Source: Bdellovibrionales bacterium (GTDB taxonomy: Bacteria; Pseudomonadota; Alphaproteobacteria; UBA9219). Taken from it: a stretch of 64,000 bases of DNA. Below the pieces are notes generated by a model. It ran no database searches. It saw only the letters and a program-made list of their open reading frames with translations, and was not told where the DNA came from. The position numbers were made by a program, and so were the translations under genes. The stretch spans positions 124,001 to 188,000 of the forward strand of contig JBAZRW010000001.1 in the NCBI GenBank assembly GCA_041662785.1, read 5' to 3'. Below, piece after piece: positions 41,560-51,215 of this stretch; within the stretch, counting starts at the first letter, position 1, and each line of letters starts with the position of its first letter.

Positions 41560-44500
41560 CTACTCCACACGAAAGCCCAAGGCATTCTGCGAATAGGAAA
41601 ACACGCCCTGCTCGCCTCGCGCCCTCATCCAAGGAAGGATGTAATACCCAGCACGCAAGGGCTTAATCATGATCATGGTTTGCCAGTTGCCCGTTGGGTC
41701 TAGCGTAAAGCTAACGCCTGTTGCCGCTATAATTACCGAAGAAAGCGGCGCAAAATCACCCTCAAGCCACGGGGCGGCAAGGCCTTTCATAACGGCAGGA
41801 TCACCCGATAACGGCACCATGGCCGCAAAGGCCGAATCCAGAGGCCATGTTAACCGCATCGGCGAAGCCCCTTCTTTTTTGTCACTTCCTTGAAGAACGA
41901 GTCCGTAAACCTCGCCAACCTTCAAGGGCATCCCTTCTTCCATTATCTCGCCATTCAGCTGGTAAACACTTCGCTTGATTGTCCCCACCGTATCCAGCTT
42001 CATCTTCTTCTTTTTATCTTGAGACGAAAGAGCAAGGCCATACAGAGGGCGTAACGAGACGTTCTTTAACGTGAGCCCTTTTTTATCCTCTGGCGTAAAG
42101 GAGAAGGCATGGACGCCGTAATACTTCTCGTCCGTCCCCTTAACCTGAAGACGCCAAGATCCCGCGCGCAACGCCGTCAGCGCAAAGCCTGTCAAGAAAG
42201 AGGCGCGTTGTTCAAAAGACACCTGCACAGCAAAAGGCTTCAGGCTTGCGACTGTTTTCTTAAGGGAGTCAAAATCATTTTTCTCATCAAGCGCCAGCAG
42301 GCGCAGCACAGCGCCCGCTGATGAAGATTCTTTTTCCGGTTCGCTTTCAAGAGTGCTTCTGCCCCGCTCCGCCCACCGCTGCGCCTCGGCTTCGTCCCCG
42401 CCTAATCTGAGGGCGAGTGCCAGCGCTGCTGCCGTAGCGCTGTTGAGGGTTTTATCTTGACTGGTTTCGGCAAAATAGCGAAGAGCCGATATGTCGATGC
42501 GCTTCTTTTGCGCCAACGCTTCAAACGCCAGCGCATGTGCCTCGCGTTCGTTTTCATCAAACCATGTGTTTTTAACCTTGGACTCTAACCATTCCGCTGC
42601 AAAGCTCCCGCTTTTCTCGTAACGCGCCGGAAGGGTCTTAAGCGCATAGGCCGTACCGGCTAAATCGCTAGGCTCCCCCATACGCGTTGGCGCAAAACCA
42701 CCATCCCCGTTTTGCCTGTGCAACAATTCGTCTTCCCGCTTGACCATCAACCCGTTTAAAGACGGCCAGCTGAACAGCCCCAAATCGACAAGCGGCTGGC
42801 TCCAAAGCCGCGCCGCTTCTAACCACAACGCTATTTCCGTTGTCGTTTGAGGCTCGTCTTGCGCGAAAACGGCTAAGGCCTCTATCAACGATTCTGAAAC
42901 GGGCAAGGGGGTCAGCAACGCCTGCTCCCCTTTTTCACTTGAGAAAATCTTGTCGGGCTCCACCGAAAAGGGCGTGGAAGTCAATAAGGAAACGCCGCCT
43001 TGAACAACACGCAACGGCCATTCTTGTTCTTGCATTTTGCCATTGGCGTGAATGAGTTTAAACTGCACGAGGCCGTCCGCTTCCCCCTGCGCCAACAGCG
43101 TTAAACGAAGCGTTTGCTTCTTGTTTTTACGAAAATCGAGTTTACCTTTTGTCGCCCCGATCAACGTCACTTTGGGGGGCGTTTTTATTTCATAACTATA
43201 CAAAGCTTTTTCATCAGCGTTGTTTTCGATCATCAAAGAAAACGGCGCGCGATCCCCCTGCCAAAGAACGTCGGGCGGATTGCCGGAAACCTGCAAAGGC
43301 AGGGCCGCTTCGGTTGTCGCCTTGGCCCACCCCCATTGGTCATCATTCCACGCCATAACAGCGAGGGTCACGGCCCCCTTCTCCTGCGCTGATACATGAA
43401 AGGTCGCCTTGCCCTCTCCATCGACAAGGACAGGCTCCGTGATAATCGTTTTGCCGGACTGATCGGATAAAAGAACCGCTCTGGCCATAGTCTGCTTTTG
43501 CTTCGCCATCGCGCTAATTTGCGCCGTTACCCCCGTGGGAACTCCAACCGTTAGGGAAGCACCCGCGCCAATCTTAACGCCAAGGGTTTGCGTGGCGGAG
43601 GGCTCCTCTATCGTTTTCGCGTTAGCCTTCTTTGCAAAGGCCGCGTCGGCAGCTTGTCCACTTCGTGCGCCCGCTTCAAAGCTCCGACGCGCCAAAACGT
43701 CCCCACGCGCATTCGTAATTTCTAAAAGGTAGCGCCCCGTGGCAACAGGCCACGACACCTTATTTTCGCCAGAAGCGGCCAAGGCCAGAGCGTCCCCACC
43801 GACGCGCCGGTGTTGGGGAAGAAGTTTGTAATCCCAGTTACCTTCGGACGGGAACCATTCGAAGTTCCGCCCCTCTTCATAAACAACATAATACAAATCA
43901 TTTTTCTCAACCCGTTTTCGGGAAGGATCAACAGCAATCACATCAAACTGCGCCAAGCCATTTTGAGCAAAGGGACGCTCATCCGGCAAGGCGCGCAGGC
44001 CAATAAGCGGCGAGGTTCGCCAAAGCGGCACAGTCACAGGGGCGGACTCAGCCCCCTCCTTCAAAGAAGCCTTAAACGAAAGGGCATCAAGGGCTGGATC
44101 AAGAACCCCTGTATCGAGGGAGAGGCGAGCCTCTCCTTTTCCATCGGTCATAAAGGGGATTTTATGGATGTTTTTATCTTCTTGCGCCGTCGCCGTCACA
44201 CCAAAACGATAAGCCTCCCACCCTTCAAGAGAAGGACGCGCCGGATAAACATCCAAAACGCCTTCCTGATAGGGCAAGGCATTTCCTTTTTCATCATTCG
44301 TGCGGATACTTAGGTTTAAGGGCAAGGACAAGTCGGCGCCTGCGCGACTTAGGCTAACACTGACGTGAGCTTCTTGATCCGAAAGAGAAAGAGCAAATGT
44401 TTTTTGAGCAAGAACCTGCCCGTCTTTTTTCTGCCATGATAAAAACCATAAGCCCGCTTTCCCATTCACGGGCAAGGTCACAGGAACGACATGGACAGAT

Positions 44501-45816
44501 TCTTTTTCGAAAGGAGAAACCGTTTGCTCACTATAAACGCGATAATCGGGCCCTAAAACTTTAAGAACCGTTTCTTCCCCCTCCTTCCCTTGTTCCATGG
44601 GCATCCGTGGCCGCAACAGGGCCATGGCGGTCTTGGAGAAAGTATAACGATCTCGATCCAGCAAAAGTGTAGCCTTTGGGCCCTGCGCCTCTTCGCTTAA
44701 AACACGGGAAGGCGCAATCTCGGCCATATCCAACGCGCCAGCGTCGCTTTGCGCGGAAAGCAGAAGCCCTGTCGCCTTACCTTCGGCTTTAACAGGCAGA
44801 AAAACGGAGCCGTCGTCTTTCGTTTTAGCCTCAGCCACCAGTTTGCCATCCCGCGACCAAAGAGCCACAGTCGCTCCAGTTGACGAATGCTGCGCCCCCT
44901 CTCCAGAAGAGACGATGGCCTGTACGCCTTCTTTTTCTACCGTGCTTAAAACATGCAGATCCGACACCAAGAACCATTGCCCCGCAAAAAGGGCGGGGGC
45001 CACGCCCTCTTTTCCTCGCGGCGTCGCCGCCAGATAATAAAGACCAGCCTTCAACGCCTCATCAGAAGGCAAAGGCGCAATAAGCGTTTGAGCCTCATTC
45101 GGGCGATCACCAAAAACCAAATCGCTTTCGAAAACGACTTTTCCCTTTTCACGCGCAAAAGTCTGGCTTTCCGAGGGGGATAAAGGGGACTGCTTAAACT
45201 GTTGCCACGCGCCCGCAAAAGTATTTCGATCCTCAAAACGATAAAGGGTCAAATGCGTGGCCAGAATGTTGACGGAACGCAAAACATGCGCCATCCCGTC
45301 AACCTTTCCTCCTTGCGCCTTATCTTCGTTTGGACTCTCTCCTGTTTTCATATGACGCGGCAAGACAAACAAAGTGCCGTCCTCAACAAAAGACAAAGAG
45401 GCTTTGCGATCAGGAACGACAAACGACAGCGTATAAGACGATGCCATCGGCTCGCCCGTCTTTGATTCCAGTCCCCGTAAGACAAGATGATAGGAAGAAC
45501 GGTGATCCAGTCCCTGCACACACAAATCTTGTGACGTGAGGCTTAAATCTTCTGGCTCAATTTTTTTAAGCTTGCCCTTTTTCTTGATAGAAAGGTCGGC
45601 CACGATCTTGGTGCGATCCGTCTCATCAAAAGGCTGTGTGAACGACAAACACACCTCAGCCTTAGGCGCTTCGACATGAACGCTATACCCCTTTACTTTA
45701 AAAGGAACAGAGGTCGCCCCTTTTTTTGTTATCAAGGGCTCGGCTTGCGCGAAGCTACCCGATAACAAAAAAACAAAAACCGCACTCGTCACGCACTTTA
45801 AGACAAAGATTTTCAT
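41560..45816 (-). CDS. Alpha-2-macroglobulin-like exported protein without thioester
   Basis: 1418 residues from the ATG at 45816. Signal peptide MKIFVLKCVTSAVFVFLLSGSFAQA, no lipobox. Repeated beta-sandwich (MG) domains precede an alpha-helical toroid with HRQNGDGGFAPTRMGEPSDLAGTAYAL, typical of the bacterial A2M family. The thioester motif CxEQ of YfhM is absent, and the protein has hardly any Cys. Bacterial A2Ms are periplasmic protease traps or guards of the envelope. Without a thioester this resembles the YfaS branch. PbpC, the usual partner of YfhM, is not adjacent. It lies 30 bases after the PfkB kinase gene. Confidence 0.88.
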   Translation of the reverse strand: MKIFVLKCVTSAVFVFLLSGSFAQAEPLITKKGATSVPFKVKGYSVHVEAPKAEVCLSFTQPFDETDRTKIVADLSIKKKGKLKKIEPEDLSLTSQDLCVQGLDHRSSYHLVLRGLESKTGEPMASSYTLSFVVPDRKASLSFVEDGTLFVLPRHMKTGESPNEDKAQGGKVDGMAHVLRSVNILATHLTLYRFEDRNTFAGAWQQFKQSPLSPSESQTFAREKGKVVFESDLVFGDRPNEAQTLIAPLPSDEALKAGLYYLAATPRGKEGVAPALFAGQWFLVSDLHVLSTVEKEGVQAIVSSGEGAQHSSTGATVALWSRDGKLVAEAKTKDDGSVFLPVKAEGKATGLLLSAQSDAGALDMAEIAPSRVLSEEAQGPKATLLLDRDRYTFSKTAMALLRPRMPMEQGKEGEETVLKVLGPDYRVYSEQTVSPFEKESVHVVPVTLPVNGKAGLWFLSWQKKDGQVLAQKTFALSLSDQEAHVSVSLSRAGADLSLPLNLSIRTNDEKGNALPYQEGVLDVYPARPSLEGWEAYRFGVTATAQEDKNIHKIPFMTDGKGEARLSLDTGVLDPALDALSFKASLKEGAESAPVTVPLWRTSPLIGLRALPDERPFAQNGLAQFDVIAVDPSRKRVEKNDLYYVVYEEGRNFEWFPSEGNWDYKLLPQHRRVGGDALALAASGENKVSWPVATGRYLLEITNARGDVLARRSFEAGARSGQAADAAFAKKANAKTIEEPSATQTLGVKIGAGASLTVGVPTGVTAQISAMAKQKQTMARAVLLSDQSGKTIITEPVLVDGEGKATFHVSAQEKGAVTLAVMAWNDDQWGWAKATTEAALPLQVSGNPPDVLWQGDRAPFSLMIENNADEKALYSYEIKTPPKVTLIGATKGKLDFRKNKKQTLRLTLLAQGEADGLVQFKLIHANGKMQEQEWPLRVVQGGVSLLTSTPFSVEPDKIFSSEKGEQALLTPLPVSESLIEALAVFAQDEPQTTTEIALWLEAARLWSQPLVDLGLFSWPSLNGLMVKREDELLHRQNGDGGFAPTRMGEPSDLAGTAYALKTLPARYEKSGSFAAEWLESKVKNTWFDENEREAHALAFEALAQKKRIDISALRYFAETSQDKTLNSATAAALALALRLGGDEAEAQRWAERGRSTLESEPEKESSSAGAVLRLLALDEKNDFDSLKKTVASLKPFAVQVSFEQRASFLTGFALTALRAGSWRLQVKGTDEKYYGVHAFSFTPEDKKGLTLKNVSLRPLYGLALSSQDKKKKMKLDTVGTIKRSVYQLNGEIMEEGMPLKVGEVYGLVLQGSDKKEGASPMRLTWPLDSAFAAMVPLSGDPAVMKGLAAPWLEGDFAPLSSVIIAATGVSFTLDPTGNWQTMIMIKPLRAGYYILPWMRARGEQGVFSYSQNALGFRVE

Positions 45817-45846
45817 GCCGCCCAACACTTGTTCCGCACCAGAAAC

Positions 45847-46872
45847 TTAAAGCTTGATGCCTTTGGTTCTCACCAACTCTTTTAAATCATGCTGGGGACG
45901 AGGACCATAATGACCAATGACCTCTGCCGCTGCGATAGAGCCAATGCGCCCGCTGGTCGGTAAATCATGGCCATGCGTGAACCCATACAAAAAGCCTGCC
46001 GCAAACAAATCGCCTGCGCCTGTTGAATCAAGGAGAACCGGAACGGGTTCAGCCTCAATCTTATAGGTCTCAGCCCCATGTGTAATGACCGCACCCTTTT
46101 CACTACGCGTGCACACCACGATGCTGCAAAGCGCACGCGCTGCATCAATGGCCTCTTCAAATGTCGACGCTTGGTAAAGAGACATGAGTTCAAACTCGTT
46201 GGTAAGCAGGCAATCAACCTCGTCCCGCACCAATTCCTGAAAGCCCTCACGATGACGATCCACGCAAAACGTATCGGAAAGCGACAACGCCAATTGTCGC
46301 CCCGCCTCATGCGAGATTTTAGCCGCAACGCGAAAAGCCTCTTGCGCCTTGGGCTTATCAAACAAATAGCCTTCCAGCAACGTCACGCTAGCATTGGCCA
46401 CTTGCTGCGCGTCAATGTCTTCAGCCGACAAATCAACGCAAGCCCCCAGATAGGTGTTCATGCTGCGCTGCGCATCCGGCGTTACAAGGATTAAGCATCG
46501 CGCTGTCGCAGAGCCTGTCTTCGAAGGCGTCGTCGGATAATGGACGCCAGAAGAGCGCATATCGTGACGGAAAATGCCCCCCAGCTGATCATCCTTAACC
46601 TTACCAATATACGTTGGTGTCCCACCAAGTGCGGCAATGCCTGCTGCCGAATTGGCGATGGAGCCGCCGGACATTTCAATGCCAGGGCCCATCGTTTTAT
46701 AAAGGAAATCGGCGCGGGCTTCATCAATCAGGGTCATCGACCCTTTGACAATGCCATGCTCTTCCAAAAAGGCGTCATCGCAATCAGCAATAACGTCAAC
46801 AATGGCATTGCCTACCGCGCAAACATCATAAATAGCAGGAACAGGATGGGGGGGGACGGTACGGATAACCAT
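45847..46872 (-). CDS. PfkB-family sugar/nucleoside kinase (adenosine kinase-like)
   Basis: 341 residues. The N-terminal glycine-rich start (VCAVGNAIVDVIADCDDAFLEEHGIVKGSM) matches alphaproteobacterial adenosine kinase-like PfkB proteins. The first signature is GGSIANSAAGIAALGG. The catalytic signature is DSTGAGDLFAAGFLYGF with the anion-hole GAGD. It phosphorylates a sugar or nucleoside, and adenosine is only the likeliest substrate. amn in the same window also handles adenosine-type pools. Divergent from bactofilin. It probably shares a transcript with the A2M-like gene. Confidence 0.88.
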   Translation of the reverse strand: MVIRTVPPHPVPAIYDVCAVGNAIVDVIADCDDAFLEEHGIVKGSMTLIDEARADFLYKTMGPGIEMSGGSIANSAAGIAALGGTPTYIGKVKDDQLGGIFRHDMRSSGVHYPTTPSKTGSATARCLILVTPDAQRSMNTYLGACVDLSAEDIDAQQVANASVTLLEGYLFDKPKAQEAFRVAAKISHEAGRQLALSLSDTFCVDRHREGFQELVRDEVDCLLTNEFELMSLYQASTFEEAIDAARALCSIVVCTRSEKGAVITHGAETYKIEAEPVPVLLDSTGAGDLFAAGFLYGFTHGHDLPTSGRIGSIAAAEVIGHYGPRPQHDLKELVRTKGIKL

Positions 46873-47161
46873 GAACGATGACCTCTAAAAAAGAAAAATT
46901 AAGGATAACGGGTTCTTTTACCCTACCTTATCTTTGGCCGCTAGTCTTTAACAACCCGACAAAGAACAAGGGGCTACCCTTTTGATTCGCCATATGGATT
47001 CATGTTATCCCCATAATACACTGAAATCAGGGCTCCAAATATCTTGCCTGTCAGGCTTCATCCATGCTACTGCCAACAGAGGGGAACTCGCCAAGTGCTT
47101 GAACCCAAAAAAGCGCTACAAAGCGCCTTATTGCTTGATCGTTTCGAAGGGGGAACCAAGA

Positions 47162-47815
47162 ATGTTTGGACGTAAAGATATCAACGAAGAGACTGAAACA
47201 ACGCAAGAACAAACTGATACGTCCATGCAAAGTCCGGCGACACCTCGCGCTATGATGCCTGACGCCCCACGCGCCATGAGCCCCGCGACAGCCCCCCATT
47301 TACGTCGCCCTACCGAACCAACACACAGCCGCCGTGCGGCAACGCCCGTTGATCGTGATCGTGGCGGCGATACAGGCGAGCGCAAGCTAACCGTTGGCAA
47401 GGGTCTATCCCTCGCCGGTGAAATCACGGCTTGCGATGTTCTGGTTGTCGAAGGTAAGGTTGAGGCCAAGCTTTCCGATGGTAAGTTGCTGGAGATCACC
47501 GAGACAGGCCAATTCCGTGGCAGCGTCGAAATCGAAAACGCCGATATCGCCGGACGCTATGATGGCGATCTAACTGTTCATGGTCGTCTCACCATTCGCG
47601 GCACGGGTCGCATCACGGGCATCATCAAGTATGGCGAATTAGAAGTAAGTGCTGGCGGCCAGATCATCGGCGAGATGTCAGTTGTCGGCGGCGGCGCAGC
47701 CGCTACCGCACAGACCAATAAGCCCAGCTTTAAAAGCGCAGCCAAGTTCACAGCCACACAAGATGGGGACGAAGATCCCGCCCTCTTCTCTCGCAAAACC
47801 GCCGTCGGCGGCTAA
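47162..47815 (+). CDS. Bactofilin
   Basis: 217 residues from the ATG at 47162, after a GGGGGAACC site. The upstream part of the frame has no start signal. The polar, Pro-rich N-terminus (about 75 residues) leads to the right-handed beta-helix core: LTVGKGLSLAGEITACDVLVVEGKVEAKLSDGKLLEITETGQFRGSVEIENADIAGRYDGDLTVHGRLTIRG, written here as continuous repeats of about 17 residues. Bactofilins polymerise without nucleotide and scaffold cell-shape or stalk functions in Caulobacter (BacA/BacB). The strong terminator at 47841 closes the unit. Confidence 0.92.
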   Translation: MFGRKDINEETETTQEQTDTSMQSPATPRAMMPDAPRAMSPATAPHLRRPTEPTHSRRAATPVDRDRGGDTGERKLTVGKGLSLAGEITACDVLVVEGKVEAKLSDGKLLEITETGQFRGSVEIENADIAGRYDGDLTVHGRLTIRGTGRITGIIKYGELEVSAGGQIIGEMSVVGGGAAATAQTNKPSFKSAAKFTATQDGDEDPALFSRKTAVGG

Positions 47816-48216
47816 GCGGCTTTTGGTTTAAGACAGAATAAAAAAGGCGACACCCCAAGGTGTCGCCTTTTTTCTTACTTCCCTCTCTTGAAAATATTTT
47901 TTTATCTTGCCTTTTTTCCACCAATCCCTCACACTGTCCTCATGATGATGTTCGCACACACCTTTGTTCTGACCTTTTTGCGACGCGGCTAACGCCGCCC
48001 CATCATGCTTGTCTGCTGCGCAGACCTTTCCCCAAAATATCAGTTCTATGCCACCCTTTTGACCATTATAAGAGGCTAGAGTTTATGTTTTATACGCCCT
48101 TTTTCTTTCTTGTTTTGTGCCGACGACGTTGATCCTCCGTCGAGCAAGGATATGCCTTGCCCCATGAGCTCATCTTTCTTCGATAGCAAAAACAAAATGA
48201 AAAAGGAGACACGATC
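47816..48216. other. Gap between bactofilin and the GNAT gene
   Basis: About 400 bases. The bactofilin terminator (47841-47873) is followed by T-rich DNA. A 17-codon frame (from ATG at 47942, ending in CGG CTA A) and a GTCTGC/GCAGAC hairpin (about 48010-48024) could be a leader, but no attenuator logic is seen. TATAAG near 48068 is a possible -10 box. No larger gene is seen. Confidence 0.6.
47841..47873 (+). terminator. Intrinsic terminator after bactofilin
   Basis: The perfect 9-bp stem GGCGACACC/GGTGTCGCC with a CCAA loop is followed by TTTTTT. Confidence 0.95.
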
Positions 48217-48933
48217 ATGTCTATTATTACACCCTGCACGCAAACTTATGCCCTGAAACAACTTTTACCAAGCGACCTTCCCCAAATAATGACCCTTCAA
48301 CAAACAGTCATTGATCATCTGCCCCCGCTTAACAAGAATTTTATTGTCCCGAAAACAGCCGAACAGTTTCATCAAAGAATGACACAATGCGGGACGATGA
48401 TAGGCCACGTGACTCAAAATGGAGCCCTTGTAAGTTATGGCGGCATCGCCTTTCCCACAAAGAGTTGGCCGACAGCCGATATGCTCATCAACCCCCAAAC
48501 CTTGCCATGCGGGCCCACATCACTAAGCGTTATTCAAAACAGCGTCGTCCACCCCGAGCACAGAAAAAAAGGCCTTCACGGCGAACTTATTGCTGTACGG
48601 GAGCAGCTGTGCAAAACACACGGGAAAAGTCATGCGATGGGGGAAGTGGCAGCCGCCAATCCTGCAAGTCTTAAAGGCTTTCTAAAAACGGGCTACCATG
48701 TAACGCATGCTTCCATCGATCCCGATGACGGGTGTCTCCTCCTTTTTCTCCATAAGACGCTTGGTGCTGCGCCAACGATTTTAAAGTCGCCCTCGGCGCT
48801 CTCTCTTGATCCCGTTAAAAAGTTTTCCAAGGCAAAATTGTTGTTAAACAAAGGACATCGGGGACACGCTTTATCCAGAACAGATGATAAGAACGGGTAC
48901 GTTCTGCATTTTTGCACTTTGGCTCTTAAATAA
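48217..48933 (+). CDS. GNAT-family N-acetyltransferase
   Basis: 238 residues, preceded by AAAGGAGA. The acetyl-CoA-binding motif is NSVVHPEHRKKGLHGELIAVREQLCKTHG, followed by NPASLKGFLKTGYH, which together mark the GNAT fold. The N-terminus (YALKQLLPSDLPQIMTLQ) is the usual first strand-helix. The last 60 residues are extra and basic. The substrate is unknown. A carboxypeptidase-like aspartoacylase gene begins 13 bases later, so the pair may acylate and deacylate one small amine. AT-rich composition and the isolated setting suggest acquisition. Confidence 0.85.
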   Translation: MSIITPCTQTYALKQLLPSDLPQIMTLQQTVIDHLPPLNKNFIVPKTAEQFHQRMTQCGTMIGHVTQNGALVSYGGIAFPTKSWPTADMLINPQTLPCGPTSLSVIQNSVVHPEHRKKGLHGELIAVREQLCKTHGKSHAMGEVAAANPASLKGFLKTGYHVTHASIDPDDGCLLLFLHKTLGAAPTILKSPSALSLDPVKKFSKAKLLLNKGHRGHALSRTDDKNGYVLHFCTLALK

Positions 48934-48946
48934 AAAGGAGGCGACC

Positions 48947-49849
48947 ATGAAACCATCTTTTTACCACATGCATGAAATTCACAGTTTTTCTTCCCTTGAA
49001 AAGGGGCCTAACCTTCTTGTTTTTGGCGCGATCCACGGCAATGAGGTTTGCGGGCCTGCCGCCATTCGCAAGATTATTCCTCGCATGCAAAAAGGACAAA
49101 TTACGCTTAATCGGGGCAGTGTAACATTTGTTCCTGTTTGCAATCCACTGGCTTACAAAAAGGGGAAACGCTATATTGAAAAAAACCTTAATCGCGTAAT
49201 TGCCCCTCAAACCGCCCCCCAACTCTATGAAGAGAAGCTGGCCGGTCAATTAGTTCCCTTGATTGATGCTTGCGACTGGATTCTTGACCTTCATTCTTAT
49301 GAAGCGGATGGGCCTGCCTTTGTCTTTCAAGACGTCGACAACAAGAAAACGGAAACCTTTGCCCGTTGCCTTGGTTCCTATCCAATCGTAACGGGCTGGC
49401 TAGATATGTATGCGGCCCCCGATGCTTCCGTTACCAATGGGGGCGACACGGTTTCCTATGCTCACCTTCAGGGTAAAACAGGGGTCGTCATCGAGTGCGG
49501 ACAACACAACGATCCCCAAGCGATCCTCGTCGCAGAAAAGGCCATTTTGTCAGCGATGCGCTACCTTGGCTTAACGGCCCAACCAAAAAAGATAAAAGAA
49601 TGGCCTATGTCTCAACTTGTTGTGAAAGGTTATAAGGTCTTTTCAAAACGCCAAAAAGGTCGGCTTGTCAAAAAATGGAAACATCTTGATCCAGTTAAAA
49701 AAGGCGAAGTGATCGCCGTTTACCACGATGGAACGCAGGAAACGGCAGACCACGACGCTTTTATCATGCTCCCCAATAACAAAGTAAGCCTTGGGGAAGA
49801 ATGGTTCTATTTAGGCAAGGGTAACGCCGTTACGGCGCGGGCGCAGTGA
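48947..49849 (+). CDS. Succinylglutamate desuccinylase/aspartoacylase-family zinc hydrolase
   Basis: 300 residues from the ATG at 48947 (AAGGAGG upstream). The M14-type zinc site is GAIHGNEVCGP (His and Glu). A third ligand His lies in ILDLHSYEADGP and the catalytic Glu in VVIECGQHND. Family members remove acyl groups from N-acyl amino acids (AstE, aspartoacylase, DoeB). The C-terminal beta domain is present (KVSLGEEWFYLGKG). Cotranscribed with the GNAT gene; it ends by overlapping the convergent small coiled-coil gene by 20 bases. Substrate unknown. Confidence 0.87.
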   Translation: MKPSFYHMHEIHSFSSLEKGPNLLVFGAIHGNEVCGPAAIRKIIPRMQKGQITLNRGSVTFVPVCNPLAYKKGKRYIEKNLNRVIAPQTAPQLYEEKLAGQLVPLIDACDWILDLHSYEADGPAFVFQDVDNKKTETFARCLGSYPIVTGWLDMYAAPDASVTNGGDTVSYAHLQGKTGVVIECGQHNDPQAILVAEKAILSAMRYLGLTAQPKKIKEWPMSQLVVKGYKVFSKRQKGRLVKKWKHLDPVKKGEVIAVYHDGTQETADHDAFIMLPNNKVSLGEEWFYLGKGNAVTARAQ

Positions 49850-50207
49850 CAGGTGCGGGGGTTGCCCCCGTCTTTTCCTGCAACTTATCTTGAATCTTTG
49901 CCTTGATCTGTTCGCGGTTGGTCTGGCGGGATTCTTTTGCCTTTTCCCGCAGGGCTTTCATCTTTTCGCGGTTGGCTTTAAGGCGCTCGGCGGTCGGCTT
50001 GTTCTTTTCCCTGATCGCCTTAATCTCGCCCTGCGCCGCCTTCATCTTTTCGGCGTCCGCCTTTATGGATTCCTTCAGCGTCGTCATTTCCTGCTGCGTC
50101 GCACCTTGGGGCGCGGCGGGCGAAGCCGCATTTTGCGCCTGTGCGGGGGCGCTTACAGTGAGCGATAAAACAACCAGAGCAAGATAAAACGTCAACGTGT
50201 GTTTCAT
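49830..50207 (-). CDS. Small exported coiled-coil protein
   Basis: 125 residues from the ATG at 50207 (AAGGAG, 7-base spacing). A longer frame exists but has no signal for starting. Signal peptide MKHTLTFYLALVVLSLTVSAPAQAQ. The mature part is an extended Lys/Glu/Ala-rich helix (KADAEKMKAAQGEIKAIREKNKPTAERLKANREKMKALREKAKESRQ, read in heptad-like units) and a Pro/Ala tail. It may be a periplasmic chaperone or linker of the Spy/OmpH-like sort, but no family is certain. It lies 61 bases upstream of the xerD stop, as the next gene of that strand. Confidence 0.7.
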   Translation of the reverse strand: MKHTLTFYLALVVLSLTVSAPAQAQNAASPAAPQGATQQEMTTLKESIKADAEKMKAAQGEIKAIREKNKPTAERLKANREKMKALREKAKESRQTNREQIKAKIQDKLQEKTGATPAPVTAPAP

Positions 50208-50268
50208 GTGATGACTCCTTACAAAAGGGGGAAACGGGGCTTTAGTTTTATCCTTTTTCTTCTTTCTT

Positions 50269-51204
50269 TCAAGACCGTCTTTTCGTTGTTGTTTTACCCG
50301 CCAAAGGATGGTTTTCGGCCACCGTTCGCGCAAGACGATCCGTCGCAACATGCGTATAAATCTGCGTCGTCGCAATATCGGCATGACCTAGCATCGTCTG
50401 CACGCTGCGCAGATCCGCGCCATGCTCGATCAAATGCGTCGCAAAGGCATGACGCAAAACGTGGGGGCTAAGCCTTTCGGGCGCAAGGCCAGCCTCTAGG
50501 CCGACCTGCTTCAGCTTTTGGAAAAAGCGTTGGCGCGTAAGGTAACCCGTCTTGGATTGCGCTGAGGGAAACAGAAATGCGGATTTTGCGCCGCGTGCTT
50601 TTTGGTAATCCGCCCGCGAGTCAATCCATGCCTTCACCGCCTCAATCGCGGGATCGCCCAGCGGCACAACGCGCTCTTTGCCCCCCTTGCCTCGCACCTG
50701 CACAACGCCACGATCAAACAAAACAGCGCCGAGAGGCAAACTGACAAGCTCACTCACGCGCAGGCCCGATGCATAGAGAAGCTCTAGCATCGCACGAAGC
50801 CGCAGCCCCTCGCGTCCCTTTATCTTGTTCACCACCTTGATCAGCGCCAACACTTCTTTTTCGCTAAGATACTTGGGCAAGGAGCGCCCCAAGCGCGGCG
50901 CGTCAATATGGCGGGTAGGATCGTCCATTCGCATTTTCTCGGACGCGAGGAAACGAAAGAATTGGCGCAGCGAGGACAACCGCCTTCCTTGCGTGCGCGG
51001 CGCGGCGGCACGAAGCTCATGCGCGATATAGGCGCGGATATCTTCTTCATTGGCTTTTTCCAAGCCAACCCCGCGCTTGGTCTGCATAAAGGTGGCGGCA
51101 AAGGCCAGATCGCTGGCATAGGCCGCACGCGTATTGGCGGACGCGCCACGCTCGGCCAGCATCATATCCAAAAAAGGCTCAATCAAAAGACACGGGAAAG
51201 ACAT
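50269..51204 (-). CDS. xerD: Tyrosine recombinase XerD
   Basis: 311 residues. The N-terminal SAM-like core-binding domain precedes a catalytic domain with Arg in LYASGLRVSELVSL, Lys in RGKGGKERVVPLG, HVLRHAFATHLIEHGADLRSVQTMLGHADI (His, Arg, His) and the nucleophile Tyr in IYTHVATDRL. With XerC it resolves chromosome dimers at dif near the terminus. The closeness to aroK-aroB is a known alphaproteobacterial arrangement. It is encoded 11 bases after the unknown exported protein on the same strand. Confidence 0.93.
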   Translation of the reverse strand: MSFPCLLIEPFLDMMLAERGASANTRAAYASDLAFAATFMQTKRGVGLEKANEEDIRAYIAHELRAAAPRTQGRRLSSLRQFFRFLASEKMRMDDPTRHIDAPRLGRSLPKYLSEKEVLALIKVVNKIKGREGLRLRAMLELLYASGLRVSELVSLPLGAVLFDRGVVQVRGKGGKERVVPLGDPAIEAVKAWIDSRADYQKARGAKSAFLFPSAQSKTGYLTRQRFFQKLKQVGLEAGLAPERLSPHVLRHAFATHLIEHGADLRSVQTMLGHADIATTQIYTHVATDRLARTVAENHPLAGKTTTKRRS

Positions 51205-51215
51205 AAGCGTCTCCC

